Source: Flavobacteriales bacterium (GTDB lineage Bacteria > Bacteroidota > Bacteroidia > Flavobacteriales > UBA7430). Taken from it: DNA of 64,000 bases. The notes under the pieces were generated by a model, which was not told the origin of the DNA, did no database searches, and saw nothing but the letters and a program-made list of their open reading frames with translations. The translations under genes and the position numbers were made by a program. The stretch is from contig PAMD01000017.1 of NCBI GenBank assembly GCA_002707145.1, positions 1 through 64,000 on the forward strand. Direction: 5' to 3'. Of this stretch, positions 38,001 through 46,909 are shown piece after piece. Position 1 is the stretch's first letter; every line of letters begins with the position of its first letter.

Positions 38001-38134
38001 GCAAAAGAGGCTTCATTATATGACTGCAGGGCAGAATGATAGTATTTAAGTAATGGTATCGTAGACTCACTTTGAGTATACCCTTTTTGAACAATAAACA
38101 AAATACATATAATGGTGAAATATAATGTTCTCAT
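35045..38134 (-). CDS. Large exported TPR protein
   Basis: 1029 residues. Signal peptide MRTLYFTIICILFIVQKGYTQ, then some two dozen tetratricopeptide-like repeats almost to the end (for example AYYYLGDCYLNLNDKRSAQNAFESASNYDF and DALYRMGESYIKLDQPGLAIDRFRQIENQYP). There is no lipobox and no catalytic site. A periplasmic scaffold is the natural reading. Pairing with the barrel gene downstream suggests the two work together at the outer membrane; I recall similar TPR plus barrel pairs in other Bacteroidota but cannot name their function. Confidence 0.82.
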   Translation of the reverse strand: MRTLYFTIICILFIVQKGYTQSESTIPLLKYYHSALQSYNEASFAESYDTFLYLEKHVIDPNSLFSLNISFYKCKSALKLFHDDAPKMMLNFLEMFPNNVYFNEANLCIADYYYQKRLYTKSTQYYSFVDENSLQSMRRDNFNFKYAYSLFSIGDTEKASFLFQELLLSPSEHQTTSKYYLACIAYQNLNFSTAEKYFLELIELGLYTHDAPMYLLNIYHQQHSFKQVISFGLNYTDSLNIPSREIYKLIAEAYYREKIYDKAIYYFKDKYLSLEEKLDAQGYYLLGQSYYKLNEYAQASSAFNKIIQADDSLTQNAYYYLGDCYLNLNDKRSAQNAFESASNYDFNLRITEHSSFNFAKLCYELGYPYADPTMILQDFINDFPDSEYLDEAYSYLVNAFLTHKDYSRAIKSMEINGLENIFLQQAYQEVSYYRAVQLFNDGFYKRSIAHFDKALIYSHNKSYESLSYFWRAESYFRLGQFEISINSYQEFQHSPMSSVLPEFESASYHIAYANFKLWRFSEALFAFESFAGSADSIDVKLHDTYTRMGDCHYMLKEYSNAINDYMISVSHGGVDSDYAAYQVALAYQQMKDYNEVVKQLINFQIDFPNSTYIDDALYRMGESYIKLDQPGLAIDRFRQIENQYPISAYLADAKMKIGLILYNKENYIESIAEFKNIVSKYPATDIAREAINNARSAYVDIGDVNSYAEWLEALSFVIVNPSTIDSTSYESAELQYLKGNHEKSFKNFTLYLKNFPKGVFKLPAQFYLGKSAIELDSLDIALNAFESVNSYYNNVYSLPALMQLAQLYQRLEEYSKAIVAYSSLDDRAETVEAQLFAKQGLMECLFAIGEYDQAIEEAQIVLNSGRVDKRLILKLNTFLARAAFLNLDRELSMEKYSFLNDQSEGELKAEAMYHIAYLSFYEGDLEKSKETIFEQSRLLPRYTNWLGKSFVLLAKNYWEQNDVFQAKHTLDQLILNMNDPIIIKEAKQLKFEILFDTDDTSETDLTLGINIIPKEDSLLNFDSLIIKKE

Positions 38135-38387
38135 TGGTTAAAATTTTACAACACTAAATTTATAAAACTAATCTACTAACATGAATAATATTAAAGGAAC
38201 TTATGAACCTTTCATCGTTAACTTTTATCAGCTATTAGATTTCACAATAAATAGATTATTGTAATAGCAAAATTATAGATGAACATAGATAAAATTAAAG
38301 ACACAAATAAAAATCAAAAAACTGTATATTAGAAATATTTTTATTTAAAAAAATCTAAGTAATGAATCAATTTTTTAAATTTAATTA

Positions 38388-39173
38388 ATGGTTTTAGAAT
38401 GGTATTTATACATATTATTTGTATTAGCAGGATTTTTTGCAGGTATCATTAATACACTTGCTGGAAACGGATCCGTTTTCACCTTGAGTCTGTTGTTATT
38501 TTCAGGTATGCCAGCTGGTCTTGCAAATGGCACAAATCGACTAGGAGCAATGGCCCAATGTATCGTTAGCGTTCTGAGTTTTAAAAATACTAGTACATTT
38601 AAATCTCTATTCAAGGAAAGTCTTTCGTTTATTCCGCCAAGTATGCTGGGAACAATATTTGGTGCTTGTACAGCGATTCAATTATCAGACAAAATACTCT
38701 CAAACCTAATGAGCTATCTGATGATTTTTATGCTTTTCTTAGTAATCTTTAAGCCTAAAAGTTGGCTTATTGATTCTAAAAAGAGAGAAAGTAACAAAAG
38801 TTTATCAAATACGGTCATTTTCTTTGGAATTGGATTTTATGCTGGTTTTATTCAAATGGGAATGGGTATTCTTTTTTTAAGTGCCTTGGTTTTGATATCC
38901 AAATATAGTATTCTGCATGCTAATTTTATAAAAATAATGATCTGCACAGCAATTATACTTCCGGCACTTTTGATTTATATATACTACAAACAAGTAGATT
39001 GGATACCGGGCTTTGCATTGGCAATAGGACAAGGGTTTGGAGCCTGGCTAGCTACTAAATATGCTCTGAAAAATAAGAACTCTACAATTTGGATTAGGAG
39101 ATTACTTGTTTTTATGATTTCTCTAGCATTAGTTAAATTATTTAATCTTCATTTATACTTCCCTCATTTATGA
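38388..39173 (+). CDS. TSUP/TauE-SafE family membrane permease
   Basis: 261 residues with about eight hydrophobic helices. The N-terminal AGFFAGIINTLAGNGSVFTLSLLLFSGMPAGLANGTNRLGAM and the mid-protein repeat FFGIGFYAGFIQMGMGILFLSALVLISKYS are the two half-repeats of the TauE/SafE fold. Transports a small (often sulfur-containing or carboxylate) anion across the inner membrane; the substrate is not readable. The stop overlaps the next gene by four bases. Confidence 0.9.
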   Translation: MVLEWYLYILFVLAGFFAGIINTLAGNGSVFTLSLLLFSGMPAGLANGTNRLGAMAQCIVSVLSFKNTSTFKSLFKESLSFIPPSMLGTIFGACTAIQLSDKILSNLMSYLMIFMLFLVIFKPKSWLIDSKKRESNKSLSNTVIFFGIGFYAGFIQMGMGILFLSALVLISKYSILHANFIKIMICTAIILPALLIYIYYKQVDWIPGFALAIGQGFGAWLATKYALKNKNSTIWIRRLLVFMISLALVKLFNLHLYFPHL

Positions 39174-39913
39174 AAAAAGATTGGTTTATCAAATGGTTTA
39201 ATTCTAAGTATTACCATATTCTTTATAAGAATAGAGATGAAAAAGAAGCATCTAAATTTATTGATAAAATCTGTTATCACCTTCAAATGAAACCTGGAAA
39301 TATAATATTAGACCTTGCCTGCGGAAAAGGAAGACATACTATTCAATTAGCTAAAAAAGGATATGTATCTACAGGAGTCGATTTATCTGAACGTAGCATC
39401 GCAAAGGCAAAAGAAGAAGCTTTGAAAATGAATATAGTTGGAGCTAAGTTTGATCATCATGATATGAGGAATACATACAAAAGTAAACATTTTAATTATG
39501 TATTCAATCTTTTTACCAGCTTCGGCTATTTTGAGGATACCAATGAAAATATCGAAGTCTTAAATTCAGTATGTGAAAATCTTCTACCAAATGGAATACT
39601 TGTTATTGATTTTTTTAACGTCCAAAAAGTATTAGACAATCTCGTATTGGAAGAAACTAAAGAAATTGACTCGATTGTCTTCAAAATAGAAAGATTTTTT
39701 GATGGCAGTCATATTAATAAAAATATTCATATAAAAGACCAGAAACAAATGTTTCATTTTGAAGAAAGAGTAAATGCTTTCAATTTACAAGACTTTGAAA
39801 AAATGGCTAGTATTTCAGGACTAAATATAATCGAAGTTTTTGGAGACTATCAACTCAATAAATTCGACGAAGACCAATCAGATCGACTTATTTTATTATT
39901 GAAAAAAAACTAG
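39170..39913 (+). CDS. Class I SAM-dependent methyltransferase
   Basis: 247 residues. Motif I ILDLACGKGRHTIQLAKKGY (residues about 47-65), motif II GVDLSERSIAKAKEEA, and FNYVFNLFTSFGYFED as the post-motif acidic loop. Resembles the small-molecule methyltransferase group (methyltransf_25 type). The substrate is unknown. The ATG overlaps the TSUP permease stop, so they share a transcript. Confidence 0.9.
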   Translation: MKKDWFIKWFNSKYYHILYKNRDEKEASKFIDKICYHLQMKPGNIILDLACGKGRHTIQLAKKGYVSTGVDLSERSIAKAKEEALKMNIVGAKFDHHDMRNTYKSKHFNYVFNLFTSFGYFEDTNENIEVLNSVCENLLPNGILVIDFFNVQKVLDNLVLEETKEIDSIVFKIERFFDGSHINKNIHIKDQKQMFHFEERVNAFNLQDFEKMASISGLNIIEVFGDYQLNKFDEDQSDRLILLLKKN

Positions 39914-39935
39914 AGATAAACATTTAATTTCTTTA

Positions 39936-39943
39936 TATATTTG
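39936..39943 (+). promoter_or_regulatory. Candidate -7 element (TATATTTG) of the ZIP gene
   Basis: An exact TAnnTTTG match 20 bases before the ATG at 39964. Confidence 0.4.
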
Positions 39944-39963
39944 GCCTCGATTAATTTTATAAA

Positions 39964-40659
39964 ATGACATACTTTGTTCTTATAATATCAGTTTTTATTG
40001 GTCTAATGATTGTTCGATTGGTAAATAATCTTAATGAAGATGCTATAAAACTTCTTTTAGCATTCTCTGGGGCATATTTATTTGCTATTTCAGTCTTTCA
40101 TCTCATTCCAGAGATATACTCAGGGAAATCAAAATATATTGGAATTTTTCTTTTGATTGGTTTTATTCTTCAAATTATTTTAGAATTTTTCTCAAAGGGC
40201 ATTGAGCATGGTCATGGTCATATTAAAAGTAAAACTGTACCAACCTCAATGCTAATTAGCCTTGCAATCCATGCATACTTGGAGGGAATGCCTCTAGGAG
40301 GGATTCACGTTCATGGACATGTACACGAAAACTTTGAATACTCTTTATTATCAGCTATTGCCCTGCATAAAATACCTGTAACTATTGTATTAATGAGCCT
40401 CTTTACACACGCAAAATTTTCCACTCTTAAATCTATTGTCTTGATCAGTTTTTTTGCAATTATGGCTCCACTAGGTATATTGACCGGAAATCTAGTTCAA
40501 GATATTGGACATTATCACAATGAAATAATGGCTGTTGTCGTTGGAATATTCCTTCATATTTCTACAACGATTCTCTTTGAAAATCCAGAGGGACATAAAT
40601 TTAATATTCAAAAATTAGTCGTCATCTGCATTGCAAGTTATTTGGCTTGGTTTTTATAA
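39964..40659 (+). CDS. ZIP family metal transporter
   Basis: 231 residues with about eight predicted membrane helices. The signature metal site is in helices IV/V: SLAIHAYLEGMPLGG and ALHKIPVTIVL. His-rich loops (GIEHGHGHIKS and IHVHGHVHE) likely bind metal on the way in. Probably imports Zn2+ or Fe2+/Mn2+. Has its own promoter-like TATATTTG and is not overlapped with the methyltransferase gene, so it may be regulated separately. Confidence 0.92.
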   Translation: MTYFVLIISVFIGLMIVRLVNNLNEDAIKLLLAFSGAYLFAISVFHLIPEIYSGKSKYIGIFLLIGFILQIILEFFSKGIEHGHGHIKSKTVPTSMLISLAIHAYLEGMPLGGIHVHGHVHENFEYSLLSAIALHKIPVTIVLMSLFTHAKFSTLKSIVLISFFAIMAPLGILTGNLVQDIGHYHNEIMAVVVGIFLHISTTILFENPEGHKFNIQKLVVICIASYLAWFL

Positions 40660-40675
40660 TTATTTTCAATAGTAT

Positions 40676-41950
40676 TTAATATTGGTATTTATCTTTCCAT
40701 CGTCTTCTCAAGAATTCTCGCATTATATTTTCTCTAATATTATTCCCAGGATCAAAAAACTTCTTCCCACTAAGTTCCATAGGAAGAAATTCTTGATCAA
40801 TAAAATGGTCTTGATGGTCATGATTATATTTATAATCTTTACCATAATCTAGCTCAGTCATTAATTTAGTTGGCGCATTTCTTAAATGAAGAGGAACCGA
40901 AAAAAAACCGTTTTTTTTAATAGATGTTTGAGCATTGTTGATTGCAACATAACAGGAATTGCTCTTAATTGAGGTTGCTAAATAAATAACACATTGAGAA
41001 AGAATAATTCTACTCTCAGGCATACCGATTATGCTGACTGCTTGAAAACAGTTATTAGCCATAATTATAGCGCTTGGATTTGCATTACCAATATCTTCAC
41101 TTGATGCGATTAATAATCTCCTTGCAATAAATTTAACATCTTCTCCTCCATCAATGATTCTAGCTAACCAATATACAGCGGCATTTGGATCACTTCCACG
41201 AATAGATTTAATTAGTGCAGAAATAATATCATAATGTTGTTCTCCGTCTTTATCATAGTAGTTAAGTACTTGTTGAGCATATTTCCTTACAAGTTCATCA
41301 TCAATAATAATTTTATTTTTAATTTCTGAATTAACAATCAATTCGAAAACATTAAGTAGTTTTCGGGCGTCGCCCCCAGAAATTCTTATTAAGGCACTGT
41401 CTTCGTGAATTATAATCTCTTTCTTGGAAAAATGTTCGTCTTGAGAAACAGCTCTTTTAAGCAATTTTTGTAGATCTTTTTTAGAAAAATGAACTAGTGT
41501 ATATACCTGACATCTTGAAAGCAAAGCCGGAGTAACCTCAAATGAAGGGTTTTCGGTAGTTGCACCAATAAGAGTAATAACTCCAGTTTCTACTGCTCCA
41601 AGAAGTGAATCTTGTTGAGATTTACTAAATCGATGTATTTCGTCTATAAACAAAATTGGGCTTTGAGTCCCAAAAAACCCTCTACCTTTAGCTTTTTGAA
41701 TAATCTCACGAACTTCTTTGACCCCAGAATTTAATGCACTAAGTGGATAAATATCACGATCTAAATGCTCAGCAATAATAATTGCTAAGGTTGTTTTCCC
41801 AACTCCAGGAGGACCCCATAAAATAAAAGACGGCAACAATCCCGATTCCAAGGCTTTTCTAAAAACTGAATTTTGGCCCAAAAGATGAGATTGACCAATA
41901 TATTCATTGAGCTTTTTTGGCCTTAATCTTTCAGAAAGAGGCTTATTCAT
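40676..41950 (-). CDS. rarA: Replication-associated recombination protein A (MgsA/RarA)
   Basis: An AAA+ ATPase acting at stalled replication forks. The open frame reaches 42016, but ATG at 41950 gives MNKPLSERLRPKKLNEYIGQSHLLG, the family start, and 424 residues. Walker A GPPGVGKTT, Walker B LFIDEIHRF, sensor GATTENPSFEV, ISGGDARKLLN, and the C-terminal oligomerisation region DPNAAVYWLARIIDGGEDVKFIARRL. Complete. Confidence 0.95.
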   Translation of the reverse strand: MNKPLSERLRPKKLNEYIGQSHLLGQNSVFRKALESGLLPSFILWGPPGVGKTTLAIIIAEHLDRDIYPLSALNSGVKEVREIIQKAKGRGFFGTQSPILFIDEIHRFSKSQQDSLLGAVETGVITLIGATTENPSFEVTPALLSRCQVYTLVHFSKKDLQKLLKRAVSQDEHFSKKEIIIHEDSALIRISGGDARKLLNVFELIVNSEIKNKIIIDDELVRKYAQQVLNYYDKDGEQHYDIISALIKSIRGSDPNAAVYWLARIIDGGEDVKFIARRLLIASSEDIGNANPSAIIMANNCFQAVSIIGMPESRIILSQCVIYLATSIKSNSCYVAINNAQTSIKKNGFFSVPLHLRNAPTKLMTELDYGKDYKYNHDHQDHFIDQEFLPMELSGKKFFDPGNNIRENIMREFLRRRWKDKYQY

Positions 41951-42069
41951 AAACAAATAATTTGCCAAAAATATGTTAAAAACCCCCATATATAAAAAGG
42001 AGGGGGTTCTAATCATATTGTAAGAATACTAATACTTTTAATAAGTGACGTGATTGGTTGATTTAGAAA

Positions 42070-42411
42070 CTATTTAATCATAGAATCAAAAGAATTAACC
42101 ATAAATTCTTGGTCTTCGTGTGGAATATTTAGCTTTATCATCGTCTTAATCATAACTTTTCTAAAATCAAGATAAGGAAGCTTTGATACTTTCTGTATCT
42201 CTAAAATTTTACGTAATCTGGATTTAGGATCTATTTCTTTTAAAAATATTTTATCAATTTGAACACTAGTAATTCTCACTGCATCCATAAAATCTTCAGT
42301 GGATAATTTAGTCTGAATTATTTTCTCTTGGAAAGTCGGTTCAGTATTTTGGGAACAGGATCCTAAAAGTAGAAAAAGACTTAAAAGGCTTATCGTTGTT
42401 GTGTATCTCAT
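42070..42411 (-). CDS. Small lipoprotein of unknown function
   Basis: 113 residues. Lipoprotein signal peptide with lipobox LLLGSC (Cys19). The mature part is mostly helical and charged, with no recognised domain. It stands between dnaK (which ends with a terminator just upstream) and rarA, 119 bp from the rarA start. Confidence 0.75.
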   Translation of the reverse strand: MRYTTTISLLSLFLLLGSCSQNTEPTFQEKIIQTKLSTEDFMDAVRITSVQIDKIFLKEIDPKSRLRKILEIQKVSKLPYLDFRKVMIKTMIKLNIPHEDQEFMVNSFDSMIK

Positions 42412-42450
42412 GTTTTTAAAAATTATAGTAAATACAGATGGTCTTTAAAA

Positions 42451-42477
42451 ATAAAAAGCCTACAATAGGCTTTTTAT
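42451..42477. terminator. Rho-independent terminator of dnaK
   Basis: A 12-bp stem ATAAAAAGCCTA / TAGGCTTTTTAT with loop CAA, with T-rich sequence on both sides; on the minus strand it follows the dnaK stop by 15 bases. Confidence 0.85.
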
Positions 42478-42491
42478 TTTTAAAATCACTT

Positions 42492-44378
42492 TTATTTTAC
42501 CTCTTCAAAATCAACATCTGTAACGTCTTCGGTAGACTCAGATGCGTCTGCTGATTCGGGAGTAGGCTGTCCATCGTTGGACTGCTTATACATATCTTGA
42601 GAAGCAGCCTGGAAGATTTGAGTTAAAGCCTCCATTTTAGCATCAATAGATTGAATATCCTTTGCCTCATGGGCTTTTTTAAGATCTGCTATAGCATCTT
42701 CAATGGGCGCTTTTTTGTCCTCAGGCAATTTGTCTCCAAATTCTGTAATCTGCTTTTCGGTTTGAAAAATCATTTGATCTGCTGCATTTAATTTATCGAC
42801 TTTTTCTTTCACTTCCTTGTCGGAATCTTCGTTTGCTTTTGCTTCATCCCTCATGGTCTGAATTTCAGCATCTGTTAATCCAGATGAAGACTCAATGTTA
42901 ATATGCTGTTCCTTTCCAGTAGCATTATCTTTGGCTGAAACTTTCATTATACCATTAGCATCAATGTCAAATGAAACTTCAATTTGAGGTACACCTCTCT
43001 GCGCAGGGGGAATCTCAGCTAATTGAAAACGACCGATAGTTTTATTATCTGTTGCCATAGATCGCTCTCCTTGGAGAACATGAATATCAACAGCAGGTTG
43101 ATTATCTGCAGCAGTTGAGAAAACCTGAGATTTATTAGTAGGAATAGTAGTGTTAGCATCAATCAATTTAGTGAAAACGCCTCCCATAGTCTCTATACCG
43201 AGAGACAATGGAGTTACGTCCAATAAAAGAACGTCTTTTACTTCACCTGTTAAAACACCACCTTGGATAGCTGCACCTACAGCAACAACTTCGTCAGGAT
43301 TCACTCCCTTAGAAGGCTTCTTACCAAAAAAATCTTCCACAATAGACTGAATAGCAGGAATACGAGTAGAACCACCAACTAAAATAACCTCGTCTATTTC
43401 GTTTTTATCTAAGCCTGAATCTGCTAAAGCCTTTTTACATGGAGCAATAGATCTCTTGATCAACGAATCCGATAGCTGTTCAAACTTAGATCGCGTTAAA
43501 GAACGGACTAGATGTTTGGGGCCAGAACCTGTAGCAGTTACATAAGGTAAATTGATTTCTGTTTGTGTCGAAGAAGACAATTCTACTTTTGCTTTCTCAG
43601 CGGCTTCTTTCAAACGCTGAAGTGCCATTGGATCTTCACGAAGATCTATTGACTCTTCTGACTTGAACTCTTCAGCCAACCAATTAATGATAACTTGATC
43701 GAAATCATCTCCACCCAGGTGAGTGTCACCATTGGTTGACTTAACTTCAAATACGCCATCTCCTAGCTCTAAAATGGATATATCAAATGTACCTCCACCC
43801 AAGTCAAATACAGCAATATTTACATCTTTATCTTTTTTATCAAGTCCATAGGCTAATGCAGCTGCCGTAGGTTCGTTAATGATTCGTCTTACTTTGAGAC
43901 CAGCAATTTCACCTGCCTCTTTAGTGGCATGTCTTTGGGAGTCATTAAAGTACGCCGGAACAGTAATCACTGCTTCGGAAACATCTTGACCTAAATACTC
44001 TTCTGCTGTTTTCTTCATCTTCTGAAGCACCATAGCAGAGATTTCTTGGGGAGTATACATTCTCCCGTCGATGTCTACTCTAGGGGTATTATTGTCGCCT
44101 TTAGCAACTTTATAAGGTACATTTTTAATTTCCTTGGAACATTTATCAAAAGATTCTCCCATAAAACGCTTAATTGAAGAAATTGTTTTCTGGGGATTGG
44201 TGATTGCTTGTCTTTTAGCGGGATCTCCGACTTTCCTCTCTCCACCTTCGACAAAGGCTACAATTGAAGGAGTAGTTCTTTTTCCTTCTGCATTTGCGAT
44301 AACTACAGGCTCATTACCTTCCATTACCGAGACGCAGGAATTAGTTGTACCCAAGTCAATTCCGATAATTTTACTCAT
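42492..44378 (-). CDS. dnaK: Chaperone protein DnaK (Hsp70)
   Basis: 628 residues. Hsp70 signatures are all present: [16 protein letters not shown] at the start, [12 protein letters not shown], and [11 protein letters not shown]; the substrate-binding domain begins near 390 ([19 protein letters not shown]); the C-terminal lid ends in an acidic [11 protein letters not shown] tail. Works with DnaJ and GrpE, which are not in this window. No CIRCE operator is visible upstream, though a TGGCAC-N5-TTGT sequence lies 50 bp before the ATG. Confidence 0.99.
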   Translation of the reverse strand: MSKIIGIDLGTTNSCVSVMEGNEPVVIANAEGKRTTPSIVAFVEGGERKVGDPAKRQAITNPQKTISSIKRFMGESFDKCSKEIKNVPYKVAKGDNNTPRVDIDGRMYTPQEISAMVLQKMKKTAEEYLGQDVSEAVITVPAYFNDSQRHATKEAGEIAGLKVRRIINEPTAAALAYGLDKKDKDVNIAVFDLGGGTFDISILELGDGVFEVKSTNGDTHLGGDDFDQVIINWLAEEFKSEESIDLREDPMALQRLKEAAEKAKVELSSSTQTEINLPYVTATGSGPKHLVRSLTRSKFEQLSDSLIKRSIAPCKKALADSGLDKNEIDEVILVGGSTRIPAIQSIVEDFFGKKPSKGVNPDEVVAVGAAIQGGVLTGEVKDVLLLDVTPLSLGIETMGGVFTKLIDANTTIPTNKSQVFSTAADNQPAVDIHVLQGERSMATDNKTIGRFQLAEIPPAQRGVPQIEVSFDIDANGIMKVSAKDNATGKEQHINIESSSGLTDAEIQTMRDEAKANEDSDKEVKEKVDKLNAADQMIFQTEKQITEFGDKLPEDKKAPIEDAIADLKKAHEAKDIQSIDAKMEALTQIFQAASQDMYKQSNDGQPTPESADASESTEDVTDVDFEEVK

Positions 44379-44427
44379 ATCTTAAAATTTAATTCTTAAT
44401 TATTTTAATTTAATTTATTAATGATAG

Positions 44428-44442
44428 ACAATCATTGTGCCA
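44428..44442 (-). promoter_or_regulatory. Sigma-54-like TGGCAC-N5-TTGT upstream of dnaK
   Basis: On the minus strand TGGCAC (44442-44437), five bases, TTGT; one mismatch from the -24/-12 consensus TGGCAC-N5-TTGC. Also contains an ACAATCATTGT palindrome. Placement about 50 bp before dnaK is plausible, but a single motif is weak evidence. Confidence 0.2.
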
Positions 44443-44465
44443 TTGAAAAAAAATCTGTTTTGAGC

Positions 44466-44508
44466 AAAAAAAAGTCACATTATGGCTGATAAGCAAACAA
44501 AATGTGAC
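44466..44508 (-). terminator. Rho-independent terminator of the 44533-45666 lipoprotein gene
   Basis: Arms GTCACATT (44474-44481) and AATGTGAC (44501-44508) around 19 bases, then on the minus strand eight T (complement of 44466-44473). Lies 24 bases past the lipoprotein stop codon. Confidence 0.7.
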
Positions 44509-44532
44509 ATATAGTATGACAAAATGTCTTGT

Positions 44533-45666
44533 TTAGTCTACATAGAGTGTATCAATTACTAACAAATCTTCATCATTAGTTTGTGCTCTAAAATAAGCAA
44601 AATTCAAATGTTTAGTAATTTCGTTAAATGCAATTTCATCATTACTAAGATTATTCAATCTAATATTATCAATAAACACATTTGAACGTGATGAAAATAT
44701 ACCTACATACTCTTGTCCATCTGAATTTAAAATATTTGTGTACTCAGGGCGATCGACTACAATCGAATTAGAATTTTCATTCAAATTGATATATGTTGAT
44801 AAATCATTTCCCGCTGCAATGAGAGAGAAATCTAAACATGAATGTGTAATGGCAAAACCAGAGGGTCCAGAAGTCCCTTGAACTCCTTGAACTTGTCTGT
44901 ACACATTGGGATTATCATCAATAGTTGAAGATAAAAAAGTAAGAAATTGTAAAGCATCAATGTTAACACTCATATTTTCTCCACCTGACATAGATGAAGA
45001 CATTCGGTATGGAAATGACCAATTTAAGGATTTATAAGAAACATCAGATAAATCAGCTATTTGCTGTTCAGCATAATAAAATCTAACATTTAATTCGTAC
45101 AATTTTGCTCCTTCAATACTAACCCATTCTGCTTTGGAAATGTAACCATCGGGAACCATATTAACAGGAGTAAATCCGTTGGGAGAAGACATTGATAGAG
45201 GTTTAAGTAAATCTATAGGAATAGGATTTGAAGCAATCACCTCCTCAGAATCTTTACTATAAACTTCAACAGTATAGTGTCTTAAGTGATTTAATACTTG
45301 GTCTGTTTGATATATAATTTGTGAAGGAGAACTAAAGAGACCATAAGGCTTTATAATATCGTCAACAACTTCCATCTCTAAAGTTTTTATCGGAGTAAAT
45401 TGATTTCCAGCAAGCTGAGATTCAATCAATCTTAATCCAACATGATCAGGATTATAATATAAAGAATCAAATTGTTGAGCCATAGAAATAACGTCACCTT
45501 GTCCAAGAAATACTTTATTCAATTTAACATAATTTATAGAATCTTCAACATTTAAAATACCATACACAACAGGAACATCTTTCCAATCAGCAGTAATATT
45601 TAATTCATTATCACACGATGTAAATAGCGCAAGTGCGCAAAAGATTTTAAGTGTTTTTCTAATCAT
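44533..45666 (-). CDS. Lipoprotein of unknown function
   Basis: 377 residues from the ATG at 45666 (MIRKTLKIFCALALFTSCDNE), chosen because it gives a clean lipobox LFTSC; the frame is open to 45711. The mature protein is rich in beta strands, with KDVPVVYGILNVEDSINYVKLNKVFLG near the start, reminiscent of DUF4249-like outer-membrane lipoproteins, but I cannot confirm the family. Ends acidic (NDEDLLVIDTLYVD). Divergent from the next gene with only 51 bp between start codons. Confidence 0.75.
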   Translation of the reverse strand: MIRKTLKIFCALALFTSCDNELNITADWKDVPVVYGILNVEDSINYVKLNKVFLGQGDVISMAQQFDSLYYNPDHVGLRLIESQLAGNQFTPIKTLEMEVVDDIIKPYGLFSSPSQIIYQTDQVLNHLRHYTVEVYSKDSEEVIASNPIPIDLLKPLSMSSPNGFTPVNMVPDGYISKAEWVSIEGAKLYELNVRFYYAEQQIADLSDVSYKSLNWSFPYRMSSSMSGGENMSVNIDALQFLTFLSSTIDDNPNVYRQVQGVQGTSGPSGFAITHSCLDFSLIAAGNDLSTYINLNENSNSIVVDRPEYTNILNSDGQEYVGIFSSRSNVFIDNIRLNNLSNDEIAFNEITKHLNFAYFRAQTNDEDLLVIDTLYVD

Positions 45667-45670
45667 TAAA

Positions 45671-45678
45671 CAAAGGTA
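45671..45678 (-). promoter_or_regulatory. Candidate -7 element (TACCTTTG) of the lipoprotein gene
   Basis: An exact TAnnTTTG match four bases from the ATG at 45666; the mRNA would be leaderless. Confidence 0.4.
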
Positions 45679-45689
45679 TAATATTTTAT

Positions 45690-45697
45690 TACTTTTG
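45690..45697 (+). promoter_or_regulatory. Candidate -7 element (TACTTTTG) of the 45718 gene
   Basis: An exact TAnnTTTG match 20 bases before the ATG at 45718; the divergent partner of the element at 45671-45678. Confidence 0.4.
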
Positions 45698-45714
45698 TGA
45701 GTGAAATTCACTCA
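45698..45714. promoter_or_regulatory. 17-bp palindrome, candidate operator
   Basis: TGAGTGAAATTCACTCA has 8-base perfect arms around a single base. It starts directly after the plus-strand -7 element and ends three bases before the ATG at 45718, where a repressor would cover the transcription start. It could instead be a 7-bp hairpin over the ribosome entry site. Confidence 0.4.
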
Positions 45715-45717
45715 ACT

Positions 45718-46908
45718 ATGAAACAAATATTGTGCCTGATTTTATGCTTTTTAATACTTGAACCTGAAGGGATTTGTCAACAAACTGTTGACAACAAACT
45801 TAATCAATTACTTTTTGAAGAAACTTTTGGTGAATTAAACCAACTTTGGCCCGTAATAACTAATAATGACAACTTTTTTGTTTTTGACGATGGAGAATAT
45901 TTCATGAATCGAACAAAAAAAGAAAGTCCTTATGCTATCATATCAAATTGGGAAAATAATTTAAGTAGTTTTCGTATTCGTAGTTCATTAATGCTGGGTC
46001 CAGTTGAAAACAATAACCAAAGTATAGGATTAATTTGTCGGGCTAGCAAGGACGGGAAATCAGCAATCATATTTGAAATAAATAAATTTCATAAATTTAG
46101 AATTAGACAATTAGTAGAGGGTCGATATCAAATTGTAACCAGAGAAGGAAAAAACGGATGGATTAAAAATAATATCATCAAAGGAATTAATGAGTACAAT
46201 GATATTGAACTCAGAACAAATGGGATTGATCACGACATTTATATAAATAATCAGCTACTATTTAGTTTCAGAATGGAAGAAACTATAAAAGGTGGTTTTG
46301 GTTTTTTTATTGGTCCTGAAACCAAAGGGCGTGTTGACTTTTTTAATGTCTATGCAGATGAACTTTATAGAGATGCATCAAAAGTTTACCTTAGCAATAA
46401 ACAAATAAAAAATCTAATTAAAGAAAATGATTATTTAAAAATAGAATTAGAACAATCTTTAGATGCCCGAGCTATTGAACTTCAAAATGCTCTTCGAATT
46501 CTTGAAAAACAACTAACTTCTCTGGATTTAATAAATAAACAATTAGATAAAGAGAATTCTCAATATGCAATAATTAAGTCAGCTATTGACACAACCCAGA
46601 CCGACTTACTTCTTCACTTAAGCCACAAAGTCATAAATAGTACTTTAGATAATAGACAATTAAAAATATTAAATAGCATGTTGATCGATTCTCTTGCCAA
46701 TGCAAAAATTAATTTTGAGAATTTAGAAATAGATCTATTTCAAAAAGTTATCGATAAAAGATTAGAGGAGCAACATTTTATTGACTCCATTCTATTTAAA
46801 TTTTGTAAAATTGATACTATTAATACCACCGTTGATTCACTTTTATCGGATTCGATTCAATTTATTGATTCAATAAGCAATAAAATCCCTAAAATTAAAG
46901 TTGAATAA
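45718..46908 (+). CDS. Exported protein with jelly-roll-like domain and coiled coil
   Basis: 396 residues from ATG 45718 (a GTG at 45697 would add seven residues but spoil the signal peptide). Signal peptide [21 protein letters not shown]. Residues about 30-215 look like a LamG/DUF1080-type jelly roll ([84 protein letters not shown]). Residues about 225-345 are heptad-like coiled coil. Function unknown. panB follows one base after the stop. Confidence 0.75.
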   Translation: MKQILCLILCFLILEPEGICQQTVDNKLNQLLFEETFGELNQLWPVITNNDNFFVFDDGEYFMNRTKKESPYAIISNWENNLSSFRIRSSLMLGPVENNNQSIGLICRASKDGKSAIIFEINKFHKFRIRQLVEGRYQIVTREGKNGWIKNNIIKGINEYNDIELRTNGIDHDIYINNQLLFSFRMEETIKGGFGFFIGPETKGRVDFFNVYADELYRDASKVYLSNKQIKNLIKENDYLKIELEQSLDARAIELQNALRILEKQLTSLDLINKQLDKENSQYAIIKSAIDTTQTDLLLHLSHKVINSTLDNRQLKILNSMLIDSLANAKINFENLEIDLFQKVIDKRLEEQHFIDSILFKFCKIDTINTTVDSLLSDSIQFIDSISNKIPKIKVE

Positions 46909-46909
46909 T

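Noticed and set aside
38181..38264. 27-codon open frame (MNNIKGTYEPFIVNFYQLL...) in the gap before the TSUP gene
   Set aside because: No ribosome binding site, homologue or conservation that I can point to; length is within chance.
44379..44532. CIRCE operator (TTAGCACTC-N9-GAGTGCTAA) upstream of dnaK
   Set aside because: Not present; the only clear inverted repeat there (44474-44508) with its T run reads as a terminator for the upstream lipoprotein gene.
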